The notes under the pieces are model-generated. The model worked only from the letters and a program-made list of their open reading frames with translations, did no database searches and was not told the origin of the DNA. From Saksenaea vasiformis B4078 (taxonomy: Eukaryota > Mucoromycota > Mucoromycetes > Mucorales > Saksenaeaceae): DNA of 64,000 nt. A program made the position numbers and the translations under genes. Of the stretch, positions 56,404-64,000 are shown one piece after another. How positions within the stretch are numbered: the stretch's first letter is position 1; every line of letters begins with the position of its first letter. The stretch is taken from contig JNDT01000831.1 in NCBI GenBank assembly GCA_000697055.1, positions 1 to 64,000 on the forward strand, in the 5' to 3' direction.

Positions 56404-59400
56404 TTAGTTGAGTTCAGGAGGCAAACTGCCAGAAGCAGTACTTCCAGGATCCGTAACGCAATACACCTCTGAAGGAATATTTAGTATGGCAAAATCTCGT
56501 TTGGCCCTTTCAGTCCATTCAATCCGATCTTCAGCACTGAAAGCGTATCTCCCGAGATTTGACCAATAATATGCTTTCAGAAATCTGATTTCTTGAATGA
56601 AATGCATTTCCAGGACACCGTGCCGCAGGACCTTGAAAAGATTGAGCCAATGATGCTGACTTGTGTAAACAATCTCTTACCATGTAACCTTCAACAAATC
56701 GACCAGTGCTAATGTAAGGCAATGCCCGCGCAAGATACAAAGCCGGTTGAGTAAATTCCCAAAATTTGACCTGCTGAAATGCATGATTAATCCGTGCAAC
56801 GCCATTAATAAACCGATCGTAATTGTATGCATCGGTGGAGGACACCAAGTCAACCTGGTCATCTTGAACCATCGAGTACAAACCCATTGTGCCAAATATC
56901 AACCCGAATATCGGGAAGATGTTAACTGCAATTAACATCAGTTTAATAAATATGATGTTTAGGGATACGCTTACGTGTAACCGTTAGCGACGGTAATATT
57001 TCAACTAGTTTATGAACATGATATCGCGCAAGTTCATATTGTCGGATACGAGCATAGTATCCCAAAAGTGTTCCATAAATAGCAATACGATTGTAGTCGG
57101 CGGTACTTTGTGCGTGCGTTTCCAACAAAGCGACAAATGGTGCGCAATCGCGGAGAGAGTCCGTCACTACCGCATTACCTATATGATACACGCTCAGCCA
57201 GATCTCAGCTTCGTAGTCTCCGTTGCTATGGGCCGTGTTGGCCATTTGTCGCAGCAAAGCGATGTCATTCGGCGAGCTGTTCATTGTACCTTCAAAAATG
57301 CGCATGGTTACCAAAAGTCCAACTGCTCTGTAAAATGCTTGGCAGTCTGTAACGACGCCGAGCATCCGGGAAGCTTGAATAGAGTGATATAGCAGTTCCC
57401 TTGCGTTATTAAATCTGCCAGCAGCAAAACACAGAAAGGCACAAATGGTCAACGTCCCAGAATCTGCTTTTTCGTCCATGCGCCTTAAAGCTTGTGAGAT
57501 ATAGTACACACTATCTCCTTTTTGGTCATTTAGCCAACAGAGTAATGAATTCCGTGCGAGAAACAAAGTATAGACTGCGCCCTCCTCGCCGATTCGTTCG
57601 CACGCGTTAAGACCAATTAAACATGTGTAAACAAAATCGCGTCCGTTTCCCGTGTAGAAATAGATATTAGACAATAACGCCATAATGTCCACTATTCGCC
57701 TCCAAATCCTTGTGGTTCGGTCTTTTGTGTATCGCCTCAGTACACGCCATTTCCGATGGCGATATTGGTCAAATCTGCTCTTCCAAAACTTGAACAAGAA
57801 CTCCACCTCGTTACGCGGCCATGGTTCACCAAGGCATTCCAATGCCTTAAATAGGTACCGTTCACCGTCGCTTAGTCTAGTCCGCATAGTGAAGCAGGTG
57901 CCCAATCGTTGAAATATGTCGCTCAAGTGCGTATTTCCAAACTGTGCAGCAAGCTCCTCATTTTCACTTAGTATGGCAACAATGCGTTCCAAATTTGCTG
58001 TTGCCTCTGCTAAGAGGTACGATTTCATATTTGATTCCGCAAGTGCTTCCAGATAGTGTAGTTGCTTCCCTTGCCAGTCTGTTTTCAGATAATGTCGTGT
58101 TACTTTCCCTAAGAGATCCGCATGATACTCGCGTGCGAGTTGTCCTTCGTAGTATTTGGCAAGCATACGGTGCAGGTTAAGACGTGTTTCGTAGGAAACC
58201 ATATCGTATATACTTTGGGGAATGGTGATATGTGCAAAAGAGTATGTGATAGCGTGATTATCCAAACAATTTCCGGTATCTGCCCGTTGTAAAAAATTAT
58301 AGACATCGTACTTCTCTATTTGTTGCCGCACAGTCTCTGGATCTATGTGGTTGAAAATAACGTTGCTTGATTTAATTACAGCTTCCACTTCGTATGTGGT
58401 GAAATATTGATCAAGACAACTTGCAATCTACGGAATACATATAAGCGCACAACGTCCAATTTAAAGAACGAAATACCGTGAGGAATTCCTGGAAACATGA
58501 ATTAAGACGATCGAACTGCATCTTGATGATACGCTTATAGTCGAAATTCCCTAGAAGGTCTTCTAAATCGAACTGATTACTGCTTGGCACAAGCTCCCCG
58601 TCGAGGACAGTGACATGATTAAAGTCCTTCAGGATGATAGCCATATTTCTAGTCAATATATAGTGCTTAATCTCTTTGCCTATATACGCACAGATGAGCA
58701 GTGCTTACTTGACATATAAAGGATTCCCACCGGTGCGTTTCTGATTTCGATGAATCAGCAGAGCAATGAGCACGTCAATTTCCTACCTGCAAGACGCGTA
58801 CAATTTCGTCACTGACGCGTGTAACACCACGTCCAAAAGTCTTCAAAACGATCTCCCCGATTTCCTGGGCGCACAAACCATTGAGTTCAATATGTTTACA
58901 GCATCCTGATTTGCGAAACTCGTCCAGGAATGTCACATTGTAGTCTCTAATAGGGCGAGTAGCCATCAGAAGCATTACCCGTTGACATTGCTCGTGGACA
59001 AGCTGGAGGATGCGCATGGAGGTGGAGTCCGCCCCTGTAAATTGCTATCAATCCTCATGTTACATCTACTCTCAGCTACACATACATTGTATATCATCGC
59101 ATATAAAAACCAGGCCGACGTATTCCGACACATATCGAATTATCCGTACGATGACACCTGCTAGAATGATATCTCTTCCGCGTCCATCCAACAGTTTTGT
59201 GTATCTGTTTTCTTCAATATCATTCAACAGCGGAAATATCAACTTGCACAGCGGCAGCAGAGCCTCGCTTTCACCACATTTCGACAGACAGCGCGAGATC
59301 AGTTCGGCCAACTCATTATGATAAATTTCATGATTATGTATACTTGTACCTCCAAGGGAAGGCGACAGCGAAGGGTATGATGTGATACGGTGATACCAAT

Positions 59401-62177
59401 CTCTTTCGGGCTGGTTAGTTGAGTTGGCCGAGGACGATGGTTCTACAGCGTCCATAAGGCTAGGCGTTCCGGATTCGGAAAGATATTGGGTAGATGGAAT
59501 ATTTCCAAATAATGATGTCCGTGTGGAATTGTAGGGAATCCGCTCCGAATCGATGATTTCAAACAGCGAAAGCAACAAGTTCTTCAAAAGATAATATTTT
59601 GAACTTTTTTCCACTATTACTTAACATGAGACGCGAATCGGTACTTTGGCAAGAAAAACTCACCTTCGGTGGAGGATGACCAACTATAAAGACAATCCGT
59701 TTAGAAAAGCGGTTGTATCTATCTATACGAAATGAACACTTACCAACAGAACACATCGTGCGTAGCAATTGTTTTGTGCAAAGCATGACAAAAGAAGCTT
59801 TTCCCCACGCCGGACGGACCTGAGATTACTAATAAATGATGATTCTGAGCCTCACTCCAATCATCAACAAAGTGCGTTGCTATATCCATCTCTGCTTTGT
59901 ATCCAATGAAATCCTTCTTGGCTTCCAAGTTTTGCATTGATATCCGCTTGCTCTTGCCTACGCTGAATTTATGCACTCCATAGATCTGGATCGGTTTCAC
60001 TTTTCCCTTAACATAATTCTCGCCTAAATCGTCGAAATCGCAAAGCCCGCCTATTTGCTGCTTCGTTGCCGTATCGCAAACGATGGACTTTTTGGAGAAA
60101 GGAAACTTTACCATTCTAACTGCTAAAACAATGGTATCTCCCGAGATCCCTGGATCGCGGCGGAAAGGGTTTCCTGGAGGAAGCACGGCAGAAAACACAA
60201 CGCCAGTCGAAAGCGCAATAGCAAAATCAAGATCAGGGAATTCCCGATACTTATCACGCAGTTCAAGGGCCGCTTTTACTGCGAATACTGCATCACGCTC
60301 ATGTGACAACGGCGGAAGTCCGAAAACAGACAGTAACGTTGCCCCTATGCCAAAGCCATGAGCAAGACTTGCTGATGTCGCTGCATACGCTTACCTTTGT
60401 CATCGATGGCAAATTGCTGAAGCATCCCTAATCGACGTTGTAAATTAAATAAAAAGCTTAGAACATTTACCTTCATACTTGACAAGGATCCTTATTGCCG
60501 TTAGAACAGAATTTTGGGCTGTCTCAAGTCCTTCACTTGTCGATACGTCAATTTTTCCCAAGCTGACAAACATGATTGTAACATCTCGGAACAGGGCCGG
60601 TACATTGCCGTCAACGCTATGCTGCAGCCGATAGAGAGAAAGGCGATTGATATACTTAAAATAGTGTGGACATGATTCCGCTGAGAGATCCAGGTATGTA
60701 TTGTTTCGTATGCGAGGGATAATCGGCTCATTACCATATTTGGACTGGTCAGCTAGATAGCTAGCTGAAGGACCTGCAGTATGTCGAAGGGCAGGACCCA
60801 TCGCCCTTCGTTGACCCGTAGGTGTGTCTTCATTCCGAACAATGTAGTATTCTCTGCGTCTTTCGTAATTTAAATTGATTGCCTGATTTTTGATGATCTC
60901 ATATGCTTCTGGTGTGATACTCATTTCGCCGGCTTTAGCAGCTGATAACGCGTCATCCAATGCTTCTACCACGGGGCCGCCAATAGCGTATTCTAACCGA
61001 CCATTGTATTCCAAGAAATATTCATCCTTGACAAAAATCTGGTCGGCATTGAACATAGAATTCCTCACTTGTGGATAAATACTGCTCTGACGTTTTAGCG
61101 TTTCGTCAGGCTCCAGATCACCAAGGATAACGTTTGTGACGTTTCCGCATGATAGGGCAATGTGCAGTTCCAGATCAATCGTATTGGCCGCATGGCTGGA
61201 AGAATGTTCGCTGGTTGTGCTTGGCCTTCGGTCGTCAAGGCTTTTCCGGTCGTTCTGTCGTTTCTGGAAAAAAGAGAAACAATTCCATCGCTTAAATGAT
61301 ATGGAATAATCTTCAATAGCCGCAGTCTCGTCAACGTCCCAAGGTGAATCCATTGGCTTTTTTCTCGAGGACTTTTTTGCATCACTTCCAACATTGCTAT
61401 TGTCAAACAATAGAAATTTTTCATTCTTCCCAGGACGAGTGCGGCGATCGATTTCTCCACTAGGGGTGCGATGTTTCGATCGTTCTTCTGCTGTGAGATA
61501 GACGTGATAGTGGGATAACCGTACAAGTAGTTGTAAACCACATTCAACCGCTTTTCGCACCAGCACATTCATCTGTCTCGACGATATCTCTCTTGTATTG
61601 TCTTCACTATCTATCGAAGCACTCACAGAACTTCGGCGGTCGGATATATTAGGCTGGAAGCAAACTAAGACCGCGTCTCCCAGAAACTTGTAGGAAGTCA
61701 CTCAGTGGCCTCTCTTTATAAACTTCATACATACTTTGACAACATCACCGCCAAAAAACTCGATGATTTGGATACACTAGATCGTCGTTAATTTTTTCTT
61801 TTACACAAGCAGGTTGACTTACTTCACCCATGTAGGCACCTATTTCCAGCGCGATGGCTTCAGCACCCGACTCACCCCTTTCTTTAGCCATGGTCGTTAA
61901 CTGTGAATATATTAGCCCAGCACCCATCTATATCTATGACTTTACTTTGCTAAAACCTAAAATACATATTCAGGTCAGAAGAATGACGAAGATCCAAACT
62001 TAAACTCACCAACGACATCAACCATTAGTACAACCCCGAACTGAGTTTGAGAATACGGGATCGTCAGATTGTCTTCGTTGGCATGTAATGTCCGTACATA
62101 CTGTTCGGGCCATTAGTCTATATAATAATGACGTATGACTTTACAACCTTTGCAATGTAAGGCGCAATGTTGAACAT
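56404..62177 (-). CDS. Soluble-type (ADCY10-like) adenylyl cyclase with ATPase module
   Basis: Start ATG 62177 (MFNIAPYIAKYVRTL); the upstream frame contains a stop. About 15 exons follow. The first class III cyclase domain has GVVLMVDVVGFSK (metal-binding Asp), LTTMAKERGESGAEAIALE and VIEFFGGDVVK then FLGDAVLVCFQP (second metal Asp). The second cyclase domain reads TIMFVSLGKIDVS, FAIDDKGATLLSVFGLPPL, and IALSTGVVFSAVLPP. A STAND-like ATPase follows, with P-loop GPSGVGKSFF (about 59795-59821), Walker-B-like LVFICDDIQ, and a long helical repeat C-terminus ending SGSLPPELN, stop 56404. This order is that of mammalian soluble adenylyl cyclase, which makes cAMP in response to bicarbonate/calcium. 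Ordinary fungal cyclase (CYR1) has LRRs instead. Bicarbonate sensing is inferred, not shown. Confidence 0.85.
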
Positions 62178-63363
62178 GTGGTCGAATGGTTTAAACACGC
62201 ATAAGTTTGAAACTTTTACAGCCAGGCGGAGTTTAATTGCATGAAATAGAGGGGGTTTTTTTCATGCAACCACTTCCATAACCACACATGAAACTGCCTT
62301 ATCATAATGCAATTGTATACTTTTAACACCATAAAACTCCCAATCCATACGTAGATATATTGCGAGCACATTGCAGACTAGAGATATCTAAAGAATGTAA
62401 AATGATCGATCAATACAAGGATAGGAAGCAAAGGGCGATTAATGTGGCGCACATTATCCGTAAAGTTCTCCCGCCATAACAATGCTCCAGATCTTCTCAA
62501 TATGGGGCGAAAGTTTGATATGTATTACCCAGAATATGTGTCACGCTTGTTTTCAAGATAAAACAAATACTTGTACCCGCTATCAAGGATAATCCTTTGA
62601 TAATGTAAATACGAAGACGACGCCGCTAACACAGATACTTTATCCTTTTTCTTCGGAGCCATACCAAAAGTTGGAGCCATACCAAAAGTTGGAGCCATAC
62701 CAAATTACCAGCCTGGAGATCCATAAGGTGGCTTAGGGTAGTTTTGGTGGGTGTGCGGTTGCGCAAAGTATGGCTCCTAAGAGATCTGATACTATATCGA
62801 GGGTAGAGCTTCCTGATTCTTAGATCTTGTTCACTTAAGACCGTGCGTATGGAACTGTGAAAATGGCTGTATTGCTTTTTCTCGCCATTTTATCGGCTTG
62901 TATCTGGGCAACCCACCATATATGCCAGACAACCTCCCGTATGCACTTTCGCACCTCGGTAACAGATGACTTCTTTTTAACTTGGACACAGTGGACTCGG
63001 AAGCAGTTTGTTCTGATCTGAGTAATATTGAATTAAGAAAAAACGCCTGTTTTCATTTACTCCAGTTGTTTCACACCTAGTAAAACAATTTGATTGCGCT
63101 GTCCATTATAGTAGCATCGTTTTGAAGTCCGGATAAAATAGTTTGAGGCGGATAGACGCTCCGATTCCAACAAATTACAGCTAAAAGGAACACTAACTAC
63201 CATCGATCTTTTCATTGTTCGACTGACCTTACATCGACCGGGGACTAAGTTCAGGCAAGAAAGTGCGGTTTTCGCTTATTCATGCGAATTTGACTTCACC
63301 TCGGTGGCGTTAAAAACCGCAGCAAAGGTCAGCACAAGTCACCGTATATTCGTTATACATTCT
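62178..63363. other. Divergent promoter region
   Basis: Spacer of about 1.2 kb between the cyclase and the CDT1-like gene. It includes an 18-bp tandem repeat, listed separately. No RNA gene was recognised. Confidence 0.4.
62655..62704. repeat. 18-bp tandem repeat, about 2.7 units
   Basis: GGAGCCATACCAAAAGTT is repeated (third unit truncated) in the spacer before the CDT1-like gene. Confidence 0.9.
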
Positions 63364-64000
63364 ATGGGTCCAAAGCGATCGAGGAGTGAATCGGATTCAG
63401 TTGCCCATGCTTCACCGCACATCAAACAGAAGCCGGCGATTACAACATTACCAGCAGCGCTAGAACGCCTAGCACGTCTGTTTGGAAGCCTTAATACTTT
63501 TTGTGCTTTCTGTGATGCACGCCTAACAACAGCCTTGACATTTGCGAGCTTGAAGGCATCTATAACAGATCTGACATTACAAGATCTAGCTGCGATCAAT
63601 GTTATCATGCCGAACTTTGTTCATTTCAATTACGCAGATGATGATTCTATACTAGCTGTTCAATTTGGTGGACCAGTCAGCAAACAGGTTGCCCGTGACA
63701 AACATGGCCATGATCAACTCAATCGCTGGGATGAATGGCGTCAACCTCGTACAGCTAAACCTGAAGCAATAAGAAAAACTATTGACACAAGGAATAAGAA
63801 GTGGAATAAAGCGCTCAATGCTTACATTAAAAAATGTCACAAGGAGGTGAAGCGTGCTAGCCACTCCCTTTTTTACCTTAACGATTTCCACATTAGAATC
63901 GCGATGCGGAAGCGCACTTACTTGCATCTTTAGAAGAGTATATGCCTAAGGATCCTAAGGAAACAAATAAAACAACAGAGGAGCCTTGGACAGAAGAACG
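63364..64000 (+). CDS. CDT1: CDT1-like DNA replication licensing factor, N-terminal part
   Basis: Truncated at the window end. Starts MGPKRSRSESDSVAHAS after a basic, Ser-rich lead. The recognised part is the CDT1 winged-helix domain (geminin-binding region in animals): LPAALERLARLFGSLNTF, CAFCDARLTT, ALTFASLKASITDLTLQDLA and INVIMPNFVHFNYADDD. The intron (63847-63896, phase 0) is inferred because the frame then continues as NRDAEAHLLASLEEYMPKDP to the edge. CDT1 loads MCM2-7 on origins with ORC/CDC6 in G1. The match is by fold-level motifs, so confidence is moderate. Confidence 0.65.

Noticed and set aside
1..64000. CRISPR arrays, rRNA or prokaryotic operons
   Set aside because: No regularly spaced short repeats with unique spacers, no rRNA signature and intron-rich genes throughout.

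Overview
The window looks like nuclear DNA from an early-diverging, Mucoromycota-type (Mucorales-like) filamentous fungus. The genes carry many short introns (about 45-110 nt, GT-AG) with T-rich ends, are closely spaced on both strands, and encode ordinary fungal housekeeping proteins. They sit among fungal transposon relics and gene families that I know as expanded in Mucoromycota. Family names come from motif recognition by eye; no search was run.

Layout. 1-5 kb is a nest of mobile DNA: the head of one Fanzor (eukaryotic TnpB-like, RNA-guided nuclease family) gene on the minus strand, a Tc1/mariner transposase relic, a 661-bp pogo-like element with terminal inverted repeats and TA target duplication, and a second Fanzor copy on the plus strand that keeps all three RuvC residues and its zinc finger. 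Strong hairpins follow its stop codon. 5.0-10.6 kb is RPB2 (RNA polymerase II second subunit) interrupted by a 487-residue in-frame intein. 11.2-16.8 kb holds four minus-strand housekeeping genes: a PIG-Y-like GPI-anchor subunit, TFIIE beta, mitochondrial ATP synthase b, and an ethanolamine/choline phosphotransferase. A 3.8-kb gene-free gap leads to a glutamine-rich cyclin (20.6-23.0 kb). Then come TPT1 (tRNA 2'-phosphotransferase), RNR1, a secretory 2H phosphoesterase, a ceruloplasmin-like cupredoxin protein, an OCA6-like phosphatase relative, and an MT-A70 adenine methyltransferase (23.5-33.7 kb).

33.7-43 kb mixes a decayed gene of a PD-(D/E)XK-like family, a PHO80-type cyclin with a GC-AG intron, a B12D/MLRQ-like protein, a SUR7/PalI membrane protein and unrecognised ORFs. 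43.3-49.3 kb holds two diverged Cu/Zn superoxide dismutases flanking a dead transposase, and a rhomboid protease. 49.3-56.2 kb is accessory: an apparently intact eight-exon gene of the same PD-(D/E)XK-like type, a hairpin-forming repeat in its intron, and three tandem copies of a 393-bp repeat. 56.4-62.2 kb is a large soluble-type adenylyl cyclase (two class III cyclase domains plus an ATPase module). The window ends inside a CDT1-like replication-licensing gene.

Functional themes are transcription (RPB2, TFIIE beta), S phase (RNR1, CDT1-like), RNA repair (TPT1, 2H phosphoesterase), nucleic-acid adenine methylation, and cyclin/cAMP signalling. The items most worth following are the RPB2 intein, the Fanzor copy with its 3' hairpins, the MT-A70 enzyme and the soluble-type cyclase.
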